From the NCBI GenBank assembly GCA_028868305.1, contig JAGWUS010000042.1:1-35687 (forward strand): 35,687 nt of DNA. Reading direction: 5' to 3'. Made by a program: the position numbers and the translations under genes. The first letter of the stretch is position 1; each line of letters starts with the position of its first letter. Below are positions 24,376 to 32,366 of the stretch, in pieces. The stretch comes from Burkholderiales bacterium. Its GTDB lineage: Bacteria > Pseudomonadota > Gammaproteobacteria > Burkholderiales > Burkholderiaceae_C. The notes under the pieces were generated by a model, which was not told the origin of the DNA, did no database searches, and saw only the letters and a program-made list of their open reading frames with translations.

Positions 24376-25278
24376 TTATGCGGCCTTCAATAGCTGTGCC
24401 GCGTGCCAGCTTTTCTCAAACTGCATCGGGCTGACATAGCCCAACGTCGAATGAATCCTGCGATGGTTGTAGAACGTCATCCAGTCAATCACCTCGTCCA
24501 TGGCCTGCCTGCGGGTCTCGAATTTCCTGCCGTACAGACGACCCACTTTCAAGCGTCCCCAGAAGCTTTCCGTAGAGGCGTTATCCCAGCAGTCGCCCTT
24601 GCGGCTCATGGAGCTTTTCATCTTGTACCCGGCCAGCGCTGACTGGAATTCATGCCCACAGTATTGGCTGCCACGGTCGGAGTGGAAGATGACGCCGGCG
24701 TCTGGCGCACGCCGGAACCACGCCATGCGCAGTGCGTCCGTCACCAGTGAGCTTTGCATGTGCGCTTGCATGCTCCAGCCCACCACCTGACGGCTGAACA
24801 GGTCCAGCACCACGGCTAGGTACAACCAGCCCTCATCGGTCGCGATGTAGGTGATGTCCCCCGTCCACACCTGGTTGGGTGCGTTGGCCGTGAAGTTGCG
24901 CTCAAGCAGGTTCGGGGCAATGGGCAGGTTGTGCTTGCTGTCGGTGGTGACGACAAACTTCTTTTTGCCCCTGGCCTTGATGCCGTGCTCTTTCATCATG
25001 CGACGTACGCGTTCCTTGCCCACCCGGATGCCGCGTGCCACCAGTTCCTTCCACATCTTGGGCCAGCCGTATTCCTGTTTGACTTCGGCGTGGATGGCCC
25101 GGATGTGGGCCAGCAGGGCTTCATTGCTGATGCGTTGACCAGCACCCGGCTTCGATGGCTTGTCAGCGCCTTTGCGCCGTATATTCTCGAAGTAGCCGCT
25201 GGTGCTTACGCCCAGCATCTCGCAGGCCAGAGATACCGGCCAATGCTTCTTGTTGTTGGCTATCCATGCGTACTTCAC
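24376..25278 (-). CDS. IS3-family transposase OrfB (DDE integrase)
   Basis: 300-residue catalytic subunit. An N-terminal HTH_21-type segment (EYGWPKMWKELVARGI, about 68-83) precedes the integrase core with WTGDITYIATDEGWLYLAVV (first Asp), FHSDRGSQYCGHEF (second Asp) and NASTESFWGRLKVGRLYG (catalytic Glu). The ending YNHRRIHSTLGYVSPMQFE is typical. It starts with GTG when made alone, and lies in the -1 frame relative to OrfA, consistent with a frameshifted OrfAB transposase. All key residues are present, so it looks functional. It is a different IS3 subgroup from the remnant at 7186-7735. Confidence 0.95.
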   Translation of the reverse strand: MKYAWIANNKKHWPVSLACEMLGVSTSGYFENIRRKGADKPSKPGAGQRISNEALLAHIRAIHAEVKQEYGWPKMWKELVARGIRVGKERVRRMMKEHGIKARGKKKFVVTTDSKHNLPIAPNLLERNFTANAPNQVWTGDITYIATDEGWLYLAVVLDLFSRQVVGWSMQAHMQSSLVTDALRMAWFRRAPDAGVIFHSDRGSQYCGHEFQSALAGYKMKSSMSRKGDCWDNASTESFWGRLKVGRLYGRKFETRRQAMDEVIDWMTFYNHRRIHSTLGYVSPMQFEKSWHAAQLLKAA

Positions 25279-25571
25279 GATGATTCCCTTGCGAAGTACG
25301 CCGTCGCTTTTTTTAAGATGTCGCGCTCCATCCTGACCCTGGCCAGTTCAGCACGCAGTCTGGCTAACTCCATCTGCTCCGCGCTCACCGGCTTGTCGCC
25401 AGCACCCTTGAGTTGGCCCTTGGCATGCAATCGCACCCAGTTCTCCAGCGTCTGTTTGGGGATGCCCAGTATCTTGGCTGTGACGGCCGCCACCTGACCA
25501 CCTTTGACCAACCGCACAGCCTCCAGCTTGAATTCCAGTGTGTACCGTGCCCGTCGTTTCGATTCGCGCAT
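25275..25571 (-). CDS. IS3-family transposase OrfA
   Basis: 98-residue DNA-binding subunit. It has a helix-turn-helix (LEFKLEAVRLVKGGQ, AAVTAKILGIPKQTLENWV, about 11-46) and a leucine-zipper-like C-terminal helix (ELARLRAELARVRMERDIL). In IS3 elements OrfA is made alone or as an OrfAB fusion by -1 ribosomal frameshifting; an A7 run in the 3' end (25308-25314) is the likely slip site. Its stop overlaps the GTG start of OrfB by four bases. Confidence 0.95.
   Translation of the reverse strand: MRESKRRARYTLEFKLEAVRLVKGGQVAAVTAKILGIPKQTLENWVRLHAKGQLKGAGDKPVSAEQMELARLRAELARVRMERDILKKATAYFARESS
25308..25314 (-). promoter_or_regulatory. Probable -1 frameshift slippery site (A7)
   Basis: A run of seven A bases on the minus strand, followed by GC, sits where OrfA reads ILKKATA. 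Shifting by -1 here joins OrfA to the OrfB frame without meeting a stop, the standard IS3 arrangement. Confidence 0.7.
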
Positions 25572-25603
25572 TTCTATCTCCTAAAACTGATTTTTACCTA
25601 TCA

Positions 25604-25635
25604 GCTAAGGAGTACGTTTTTCGGGGGCAAGGTCA
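25604..25635 (-). repeat. Right terminal inverted repeat of IS3-family element
   Basis: Reverse-complement partner of the left repeat, beginning TGACCTTGCCCC on the minus strand. It lies 32-63 bases upstream of the OrfA start. Confidence 0.75.
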
Positions 25636-25713
25636 CTCCATTTCGAATCATGCCGTGCAATGGCACAACTCCTTCAAGACTGTGGGCGATCGAGTGGGTC
25701 AGAGTTCTCATAT

Positions 25714-26520
25714 TTAGCGATAAGTAGCTAGTAGTCTGACAAATGATGTCGCGGCATGAATTCTCCCCTTTGGGTTCAAGTGGCTGCCATCGTCTGTGTA
25801 GGCGTTGGACAAATGAGGGGCGCGTAATGAATTCCAAGCAGTGATTGCACTGGTGCCATCCGGATTGGTTGACTCAATGCGTGCCAAGTCAAAAAGGGGC
25901 TCTGTCCCCTGGTATTTGCTTCGCAACATCATGTTGTATTCTTCGCGTCGCATGTTTTCCAGGATGCCGTAAGGAGCCTGTCCAATCATGCGTTTGATAA
26001 ATGCCTTTGGACCAGTTTGAACTGCTGTCAAGGGCGCCGTGATGTGAATAAGCGTGAGTTGTGGGTGGCGTTGTTTAATGCGCTCAACGGTGCGGACGTA
26101 ACTTGAAAACAAGGTTTTCACATCCGTGTCAGCCGAAAAGTCAACGTAACAAAATTTAACAAGCGCGACATCCAAGTCGATTGGTGCGATCCCAATGGCC
26201 TGATCAAACGAAGCAAGTTTTTCCTCTGGATTGCCATTCTCGCCTACCCGAACATGTCCAAGAGTGCTCGATGGGACGTCTTTGGCAGTTGGGATTTCTG
26301 CAATTTGAAATGGGATATCCGTGTTGGTTGAGAGTTGTTTCACTCCATCCAGAATATTGCTGCCGACGGATTGATGTCCAAAATAAATCCGCATTGAGGC
26401 TACGCGCTGAAGGTCGGCACGAAGTTGCGCATCGGACGGGTCGCTGGCAATGGCAATTCCACTTAACGCCGAAGAAAATGACATGACTATCCAGAACTTT
26501 GTGAAGTCTAGCCAATTCAT
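25714..26520 (-). CDS. Exported SGNH/GDSL-hydrolase-like protein
   Basis: 268 residues beginning with a signal peptide (MNWLDFTKFWIVMSFSSALS, cleavage likely after about residue 25, AIAS). The mature part has YFGHQSVGSNILDGV (about 46-60), where the Ser is the candidate nucleophile, VKFCYVDFSADTDV, a central LTLIHITAPL strand and a C-terminal DDGSHLNPKGR with the Asp-x-x-His pair. This is the layout of SGNH hydrolases that act as esterases or O-acyltransferases in the periplasm. The ATG overlaps the stop of the carrier-protein gene (ATGA), so the pair is co-translated. By analogy with DltD in the D-alanylation system, it may work on the group carried by that carrier protein, but no MBOAT partner is visible here. 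It is the last gene before the IS element. Confidence 0.7.
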   Translation of the reverse strand: MNWLDFTKFWIVMSFSSALSGIAIASDPSDAQLRADLQRVASMRIYFGHQSVGSNILDGVKQLSTNTDIPFQIAEIPTAKDVPSSTLGHVRVGENGNPEEKLASFDQAIGIAPIDLDVALVKFCYVDFSADTDVKTLFSSYVRTVERIKQRHPQLTLIHITAPLTAVQTGPKAFIKRMIGQAPYGILENMRREEYNMMLRSKYQGTEPLFDLARIESTNPDGTSAITAWNSLRAPHLSNAYTDDGSHLNPKGRIHAATSFVRLLATYR

Positions 26521-26756
26521 TGCATCTTGCGGACTACAAAATTGGAAATTCGATCAATAGAGTCCAAATTCTCTGGCAGTATTTCTGCGTCTTCTATTGC
26601 CAGGCCAAACGTTTCTTCAATGAACGCAATTATTTCCAGCACCCCTGTTGAATCGATAACACCACTGTCAAGCAATGAATCCGCATTTTGCAGCGTGTCT
26701 GGTTCTGCAACATAGAAGTTGCTTGTTACAAAAGCCCTGACTTGATTCAGAATCAC
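26517..26756 (-). CDS. Acyl carrier protein (second, unrelated to the first)
   Basis: 79-residue acidic carrier protein with phosphopantetheine Ser36 in GVIDSTGVLEIIAFIEETF, a normal Asp-Ser pair. The start is set at GTG 26756 because AGGGAG lies eight bases upstream and the protein then begins close to the usual length; a GTG at 26789 would add 11 residues. It lies between the AMP-forming acyl ligase gene (26849-28414) and the SGNH-like gene, which overlaps its stop. The ligase probably charges it, as DltA charges DltC. It differs clearly from the GMTSHASV carrier at 15745, so the locus has two separate carriers. Confidence 0.85.
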   Translation of the reverse strand: MILNQVRAFVTSNFYVAEPDTLQNADSLLDSGVIDSTGVLEIIAFIEETFGLAIEDAEILPENLDSIDRISNFVVRKMQ

Positions 26757-26848
26757 GAAAATCTCTCCCTGTTTTCTTCTTGATTGCACTGGAGTTGCAT
26801 TCAGACAGCCACTGCCATGACAGTAAGTATCGGGTGCAACTTATCTTC

Positions 26849-28414
26849 TTATGATAGACCTGTTTTTTTTATCTTCCCGGTATCGGTCTTGGGTAAGTCC
26901 GGGACCAAAGCAATAATCTTGGGAACCATGAAGTTTTCAAGGCGACTTTGACATACTTTTTGAAGTTGCTTTTCCGTCATTGCGGTGCCGGCTTCCAGAA
27001 CCACAAATGCTTTGACTGCCTGGCCCAGAACTTCGTCGGCAACGCCAATGACGGCAGCCTCTCTAACGCCAGGAATGTTCATCAGGGCGTTCTCGACCTC
27101 TTTCGGAGCGACTTTTTCGCCGCGCGACTTGATGACGTCATCCATGCGACCAACAAAATACAGGTAACCTTCTTCATCCAGCTTGCAATAGTCTCCTGTA
27201 TGCAATACACGCTCTCCGGGCAGTGGGCCTGGCTTGAGCTTTCTGGCCGTGGCTTCGGGCTTCTCCCAATAGCCCTGCATCACCGTTGCCCCCCGAATAA
27301 CCAACTGGCCGACAACATTGGGGCCAACCTTAGCCCCGCTTTCATCAATCACCCATAGTTCGGTGTTGGGGATGGCGATGCCCACGCTCGATGGCTTTCG
27401 ATCAATGTCCTCTGGAGGAAGATAGGTGCAACGCTTGCACTCAGTAAGTCCGTACATCGAGTAAATGCGTGAACGAGGGAAGATGTCCTTAAGCATCAAG
27501 ATATGCTTGACCGGAAGGTTGGCTGCAGTGTTTGTGACGTAACGAATTCTGGAAAAATCGTAGCCCTTCAACGATTTTAGCTCTGCAAGAATTGCAAAGA
27601 TGGTAGGGACCCCGGGGAATCCGGTAACACCTTCTGCAATCATCAAATTCAGGATTTGCGCAGGAAATGCGAAGGAGCGCTCAAGGACCAGGCGGGCGCC
27701 GTGTTCGAAGGCCATGAGCATCTGGTAGAGCCCATAGTCGAAAGCCATTGGAAGCACACACAGGATCACTTCATCGTGCTGGACTTTCAGGTAGCTCGAA
27801 ATGGATGTGCAAGCGGTGAGCATGTTCCTGTGGGACAGCATTACGCCCTTGGGATCGCCCGTGGAGCCCGACGTGTAAATGATGGCTGCCAAGTCAATGT
27901 CGATACATTGGCGTTTGGGCGCCCTATTCGGGTCCCCGGTAGCAATGGCAGAGTCCCACCGTTGCGAGTTGGGAAGCGTGGATAGGCGCTCGCTAATGAT
28001 GTCTCCGGAAACGATTACTAGTTTGAGGTATGGGCAGTCTTTCGCAGGAATGGCGAACACTTCGCAAAGGTGCTGATCAGCAATGAGCGCGGAGGGTCTG
28101 CAGTCATTGAGTAGGTAACTCAGCTTGTCGGCCTTGGTGAGTGGGTTGACGATGGACGCTACTGCATTGGCTTTGAGCGTGGCCCAAAATGCCACAACAG
28201 TTTCTACGGAGTTGTCAGAAAAGATGACCACACGGTCTCCACGCTGAACGCCACTGGCAACCAGTGTGTTTGCTAGTGCGTTGGATCTGGCGTTCAGCTC
28301 TGCATAGGTGACTCTGTGCTTTTTGTATACAAGTGCGACTTTCTCAGGCGCCATTTGGGCGCTTATGTGGAGGTAGTCGTGCAGCAGCTGAACTTGAGTG
28401 GTGGATTTCGACAT
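26849..28414 (-). CDS. AMP-forming acyl ligase (ANL superfamily)
   Basis: 521-residue adenylate-forming ligase from ATG 28414. Motifs in order: YTSGSTGDPKGVMLSH (P-loop-like A3), YGLTECKRC (A5), GERVLHTGDYCKLDEEGYLYFVGRMDDVIKSRGEKV (A7/A8, split at about 435-470) and the C-terminal TDTGKIKKT with the A10 Lys. It activates a carboxylic acid with ATP and transfers it to CoA or to a carrier-protein thiol. It resembles the acyl-CoA ligase that accompanies exosortase systems. The start sits two bases after the asparagine-synthase stop. With the ACP downstream, I favour charging of that carrier. The acid (fatty, amino or hydroxy acid) is unknown. Confidence 0.9.
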   Translation of the reverse strand: MSKSTTQVQLLHDYLHISAQMAPEKVALVYKKHRVTYAELNARSNALANTLVASGVQRGDRVVIFSDNSVETVVAFWATLKANAVASIVNPLTKADKLSYLLNDCRPSALIADQHLCEVFAIPAKDCPYLKLVIVSGDIISERLSTLPNSQRWDSAIATGDPNRAPKRQCIDIDLAAIIYTSGSTGDPKGVMLSHRNMLTACTSISSYLKVQHDEVILCVLPMAFDYGLYQMLMAFEHGARLVLERSFAFPAQILNLMIAEGVTGFPGVPTIFAILAELKSLKGYDFSRIRYVTNTAANLPVKHILMLKDIFPRSRIYSMYGLTECKRCTYLPPEDIDRKPSSVGIAIPNTELWVIDESGAKVGPNVVGQLVIRGATVMQGYWEKPEATARKLKPGPLPGERVLHTGDYCKLDEEGYLYFVGRMDDVIKSRGEKVAPKEVENALMNIPGVREAAVIGVADEVLGQAVKAFVVLEAGTAMTEKQLQKVCQSRLENFMVPKIIALVPDLPKTDTGKIKKTGLS

Positions 28415-28415
28415 A

Positions 28416-30410
28416 TCAGGTTTCTTGCTGGCTCGCACGGTCGACATCTGTTCTGAATGCGACACGTTTGATGGCCTGAGGGCAAATGGCAATGAAATGC
28501 TGATGAAGCAGTTGAGTGGAAAGTACTGCTACGACGGCCATGTTGTCCGCATTGGAGAATTGACCTGCAGCCCCTCGCGCCCGACATTTCTTGAATAGCA
28601 GCCCGACCGCCTTGACATCAAAGACATTCGAGTTCAACAACGCACTTTCAGAGAAAGCCTGGGCAACATAGTCAGGGGCATTGGGTGCAAAGAAGGATAG
28701 GGCATCAGGTGCTCTATATGGTTGCTTATTCCGGGCAATGATGCTTGTTGGAATGATTCCTTCTGCAGCTCTTTTGACGACATGCTTCTCATCCAATACG
28801 TGTAATTTGTAATTTGCGGGGAGGGAGTTTGCGAGTGCAACGACGTGCTTGTCTAAAAATGGGAATCTGCCTTCAACTGAATTGCCAAGCAACATCCTGT
28901 CGCCTTGCGATGACAGCAAGTAGCCTGCAAGTAATGTTCGAATTTCTATGTGCTGGTCTTGTGCAAGTGCATCCCACTGATGAAACTCCGAAGGTAGACT
29001 GGCGACTAGCTTTGCCACAGCTTCGTTCGAGGCGATCGCTTGCTTTATGTCCTGGTTGAGCAATCGCTTTAATGCGCTGGCTGTTTCCCAGCGCGGACCA
29101 TGCGCAAAACCAGCGCTTGCAGAATTTTCTAGGTTTTTGCCGAAGAATTGCCGTGCCATCCCCCGCTGCGATACCGGGGAGCGCGCCAGATAGGGGTACA
29201 GGCGCTCCAGGAGTCTGTGACGCCATATTGATGTGGGTTGTCTGCCCCAGAATCTGCGAACCTTGCCCTCGCGGAAGAGGTCGTACCCTGCGAAGACCTC
29301 ATCTGCTCCTTCGCCCGTGAGTACCACTTTGGTGCCGTGTTGCCGTACCAACCGGGACAGGAGAAACAGTGGTGCAGGAGCCGTACGCAATACTGGACGC
29401 TCAGTGTGATAGACAACTTCAGGAAAAATATTTGCGATGTCGGATCGCGATACAACAACTTCATGGTGCTCGCTGCCTATTTTTTCTACCAGCATGCGCT
29501 GGTAGAATGTCTCGTCATATTCGGCATCTTCAAAGCGCAGGGAAAAAGTCTGGAACCGGTTGTGGGCAAACTTCTGGCCGAGTGCTGCAACAAGTGAACT
29601 ATCCAGACCGCCGGAGAGGTAACTTCCAACGGATACGTCTGCTCTCAGCATCCTTAGGGACACTGCATTTTCAATGGCATCCTTGACAGCAATCGCTGCG
29701 TCGTCAACCGAGCCTTGAAACAGCTCTGTGCTTTCAGCAACCGGTAGGGCGATGTCCCTGATGGTGCTACGCTCATAGGTGCGAATGTGCCCTGGCTCCA
29801 ACTCTGAAATTCCAGCAAACACGCTCTGTGGCGGAACAACGCTCCAAAAAGTCAGTGTTTGATCGATGCCCACTGGGTCGAGGGCACGTGGTATTGCAGG
29901 GTTGGCCGCAAAAATGGCTTTCACTTCGCTAGCAAAGTAAAGATGATGGTCATGCTCGCACCAGTACAGTGGACAAATGCCCATTGGATCGCGTGAAAGG
30001 ACCAGTTTTTGGAGCGTTGCGTCCCAGAGGGCTATGGCCCACTGGCCGTTCATTCGGTCAAACGCCTTTTCCCCCCACGCCCTCCATGCTTGGAGAATGA
30101 CCTCGGTATCGCTGCTGGTCCGGAATCTGTAACCCAGAGTAATCAACTGGTCACGAAGTTCCACATAGTTGAATATCTCACCATTGAAAGCAATCCAGAG
30201 CGTGCCACTCTCGTCGGCCATCGGTTGTTGTCCGGTTGCAATGTCGACAATGGACAAGCGGGCATGGGCTAGCCCGGCGTGATCGTCCCGATAGATGCCG
30301 TACTCGTCTGGCCCACGATGGCTGAGTATGGCTGCCATTTTGACAAGCTCGTTCCGCGCGGGAGGGGAACAACCCGGGCGCAGCGCAACGATACCTGCAA
30401 GGCCGCACAT
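28416..30410 (-). CDS. asnB: Asparagine synthase, glutamine-hydrolysing (exosortase-associated type)
   Basis: 664 residues. Cys2 is the glutaminase nucleophile (MCGLAGIVALRPG), with HRGPDEYG and FNGEIFNYVELR in the Ntn domain (1-200). The synthetase domain has SYLSGGLDSSLVAAL (ATP-binding loop), LTGEGADEVFAGYD and RFPFLDKHVVALANSLP. It transfers glutamine nitrogen to a carboxylate through an acyl-AMP intermediate. Members with EPS loci and exosortases are thought to amidate sugar acids or aglycones rather than aspartate. It begins six bases after the NAD-synthase-like stop and ends next to the acyl ligase start, so it belongs in the minus-strand operon. Confidence 0.9.
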   Translation of the reverse strand: MCGLAGIVALRPGCSPPARNELVKMAAILSHRGPDEYGIYRDDHAGLAHARLSIVDIATGQQPMADESGTLWIAFNGEIFNYVELRDQLITLGYRFRTSSDTEVILQAWRAWGEKAFDRMNGQWAIALWDATLQKLVLSRDPMGICPLYWCEHDHHLYFASEVKAIFAANPAIPRALDPVGIDQTLTFWSVVPPQSVFAGISELEPGHIRTYERSTIRDIALPVAESTELFQGSVDDAAIAVKDAIENAVSLRMLRADVSVGSYLSGGLDSSLVAALGQKFAHNRFQTFSLRFEDAEYDETFYQRMLVEKIGSEHHEVVVSRSDIANIFPEVVYHTERPVLRTAPAPLFLLSRLVRQHGTKVVLTGEGADEVFAGYDLFREGKVRRFWGRQPTSIWRHRLLERLYPYLARSPVSQRGMARQFFGKNLENSASAGFAHGPRWETASALKRLLNQDIKQAIASNEAVAKLVASLPSEFHQWDALAQDQHIEIRTLLAGYLLSSQGDRMLLGNSVEGRFPFLDKHVVALANSLPANYKLHVLDEKHVVKRAAEGIIPTSIIARNKQPYRAPDALSFFAPNAPDYVAQAFSESALLNSNVFDVKAVGLLFKKCRARGAAGQFSNADNMAVVAVLSTQLLHQHFIAICPQAIKRVAFRTDVDRASQQET

Positions 30411-30415
30411 GGATA

Positions 30416-31393
30416 TCAGATCTCGTTGACTGCATCAACGAGCAGCGGACGCATATGCAGATACTTCGTGGTCCTGCGCTTGGCTTGGATGTCCTTGAAA
30501 ACCCGCTCAACTTGGCCTGGTGTCAGACCGACGGTCGGGGCGACGTCGGCCGCGGGAAAACCATTGTTGAGTGCATATAGACATAAATCCATCCGGTCAT
30601 ATGGAAGTGCGAAGTAAAACTCTTCCTGGGTTTGCGGCATCGAAAAAGTGTCGGTGGTAGGGGGGCGCTGGCAGATTTCTTCTGGAACGCCCAAGTGTCG
30701 CGCAAGCTGGTACACCTGCGTCTTGTACAGATGGGCGATAGGTTTGAAGTCGGCACTACCATCGCCTTGTTTTACAAAAAATCCCTGGTCGTATTCCAGG
30801 CGGTTAGGCGTCCCGGACACGGCATAGTTCAGTCTGTCCGCATGGTAGTACTCAGTCATCTTACGGATACGCTGCTTGTAGTTCGTGGCAGCAACCATCT
30901 GAAGGTACGCGGCATGCGGCAAACGCACTGTGTTGACCTCCCCACTTGGATTCTGAACTGTCAGGCGTGTGATGTTGAGTCGATCACTTTCCAGTATGGA
31001 CGGCAGTACCAGTTTGCACTTCCATCCTGTCCCGTATTCTGGTACTACCATGCGCACTGCTTCTTCTTGTCGGGTGTAGCATCCCGCTCCTTCCAGCGCA
31101 GGAGCAATGTTCTCTAGGACGGTGTCTATGCCCAGATTCTGAGCGAGCATCTCCCCAAAACGAACTGCATCGTCGCTGGAATGGTGTTCTGGCATAAAGA
31201 GTCCAAGAACCTTTTCTTTTCCAAGTGCTCGAACACACAGTGCCGCTACGACAGAACTATCGATTCCACCGGATATGCCGACGACCGCTCCCCGTCGTCG
31301 TAGTTTACCGAGTACTTGCTCCCGCAGGTTTTGCGCAATTCGATTCGCTTCAGCCTCGCTGTCAATGTGAAGAATGTCTTTATTGAAATTCAT
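30416..31393 (-). CDS. NAD synthase-like ATP-pyrophosphatase/amidotransferase
   Basis: 325 residues, start at ATG 31393 overlapping the methyltransferase stop (ATGA). GISGGIDSSVVAAL (about 39-52) is the PP-loop. NYAVSGTPNRLEYDQGFF, KQGDGSADFKPIAHLYKTQVYQLARHL and a C-terminal PTTDTFSMPQTQEEFYF are close to NH3-dependent NAD synthase, which amidates nicotinic acid adenine dinucleotide. A housekeeping NadE inside an EPS operon is unlikely, so it could amidate another carboxylate activated by adenylation, perhaps using ammonia from the neighbouring asparagine synthase. No fused glutaminase domain is present. True NAD synthesis remains possible. Confidence 0.75.
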   Translation of the reverse strand: MNFNKDILHIDSEAEANRIAQNLREQVLGKLRRRGAVVGISGGIDSSVVAALCVRALGKEKVLGLFMPEHHSSDDAVRFGEMLAQNLGIDTVLENIAPALEGAGCYTRQEEAVRMVVPEYGTGWKCKLVLPSILESDRLNITRLTVQNPSGEVNTVRLPHAAYLQMVAATNYKQRIRKMTEYYHADRLNYAVSGTPNRLEYDQGFFVKQGDGSADFKPIAHLYKTQVYQLARHLGVPEEICQRPPTTDTFSMPQTQEEFYFALPYDRMDLCLYALNNGFPAADVAPTVGLTPGQVERVFKDIQAKRRTTKYLHMRPLLVDAVNEI

Positions 31394-32148
31394 GGTGCAG
31401 ATGTGCGGGCGTATACGCGCCAATAGGGCGCAAGTCTAAGTGGCATCCAGAAAGTAGAGTGGTTGAGGTAGTCGCCGCAGGTTTTAGGAGCTTTTCGAAA
31501 CACTAGGAGTGTGCGGTACGGGTGCTCTGAAAGCACCTTTTCCAGGTGCTGCATCGCTACCAGGGTCAACGGTTCTGGGAACGGATTGTTGAAAAAGAAA
31601 AGACATGGACTTTGAGGAGGACCCCATTGAAAGAAGTCACCCACCGACCACTCTGGAGCAATTTCCTTGCCAGTCCGTTCATTGAATCGTTGAACGTTGT
31701 TCCTGGCTTCGTCTACTAACTCATGGTTGAGTTCCACGCCCACTAGGTGTTTGAACGGGTACTCACTCGCCATAAGTACAGCGGCCCCTTTGCCGGAACC
31801 AATGTCCACGAATGTGTATTCGGATAATGACGCTGGGATATTCCGCATGATTTCGCGAAAGAAATCATGATTAATTGCGGAGTAGCCCCAGATGACCGGA
31901 TTTGCCCGATCTCCATTGACAGGAACGTCAAGGCGACCGTAGGTCTTCGTTCCAAAGCATTCGTCAAACTTCGCGCTGTTACGTTGCGTACGCTGATCCA
32001 AATGGTGGAGAACACGGTCGATGAGCGGAGCCGCTGTTCGTACTATAGGAGTATTGGGGCACTTGAGCCGGCTCAAGGCGGCATATAGCCAGCCAAAATG
32101 CGCGCGCATGCGAAAAAAATCACGCATTCGCATCCAATTCTGATTCAC
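31390..32148 (-). CDS. Class I SAM-dependent methyltransferase
   Basis: 252 residues from GTG 32148, chosen because AGGGGG lies six bases upstream; a GTG at 32202 would extend it by 18 residues without a better site. The core shows YTFVDIGSGKGAAVLMAS (motif I), LVGVELNHELVDEARNNV (motif II) and SPCLFFFNNPFPE (motif IV/V region). It would methylate a sugar, acyl group or protein. It is the first gene of the minus-strand operon, divergent from exosortase B. The substrate is unknown; O-methylation of the EPS repeat is a reasonable guess from context. Confidence 0.8.
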   Translation of the reverse strand: MNQNWMRMRDFFRMRAHFGWLYAALSRLKCPNTPIVRTAAPLIDRVLHHLDQRTQRNSAKFDECFGTKTYGRLDVPVNGDRANPVIWGYSAINHDFFREIMRNIPASLSEYTFVDIGSGKGAAVLMASEYPFKHLVGVELNHELVDEARNNVQRFNERTGKEIAPEWSVGDFFQWGPPQSPCLFFFNNPFPEPLTLVAMQHLEKVLSEHPYRTLLVFRKAPKTCGDYLNHSTFWMPLRLAPYWRVYARTSAP

Positions 32149-32366
32149 AGCCTGCCCCCTAACTCCAATGAAATATGCTCCACCCATGTCAATGCTTCGC
32201 ACTAGTTTAATTTTGCCCGATTGTTGACACTTCCCAATTTGTGGCTCGGGGATTAATTTCGCAAGCTACTCTGGGGGTATGTTACTGGCGTATTGATAAT
32301 CGAAGATTAGGATAAGTAAATGGACAGCATAGGCTGGCCTGTGAGATTTCACTTAAATGACATTTT
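32149..32366. promoter_or_regulatory. Divergent intergenic region upstream of exosortase B
   Basis: About 218 bases without a gene separate the methyltransferase and exosortase starts, so both transcription units probably start here. A perfect TTGACA (32224-32229) is seen on the plus strand, but the nearest -10-like box (ATTAAT) is about 22 bases away, which is too far. No sigma-54 -24/-12 pair with correct spacing was found. Confidence 0.4.

Larger units (their letters stand above)
24337..25635 (-). mobile_element. Complete IS3-family insertion sequence, about 1.3 kb
   Basis: Two overlapping reading frames (OrfA and OrfB) on the minus strand lie between imperfect terminal inverted repeats. 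Left end TGAACCTGCCCC at 24337 and right end, read inward on the minus strand, TGACCTTGCCCC at 25635 match over 23 of 32 positions. Ends begin with TG as expected for IS3. Flanking bases (GGA on the left, CTC on the right) give no 3-base target duplication. Both transposase parts are full length with intact catalytic residues, so the element may be active. Confidence 0.85.

Noticed and set aside
25650..25672. Hairpin near GTGCAATGGCAC as terminator of the minus-strand operon
   Set aside because: Stem is only four base pairs and no T-run follows on either strand.
32224..32256. TTGACA promoter upstream of exosortase B
   Set aside because: The -35 hexamer is perfect but the only -10-like hexamer is about 22 bases downstream, outside the usual 16-18.
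32240..32265. Sigma-54 promoter (TGGCTCG...) upstream of exosortase B
   Set aside because: The GG of the -24 element is present, but the base pair at the -12 position is AA rather than GC.
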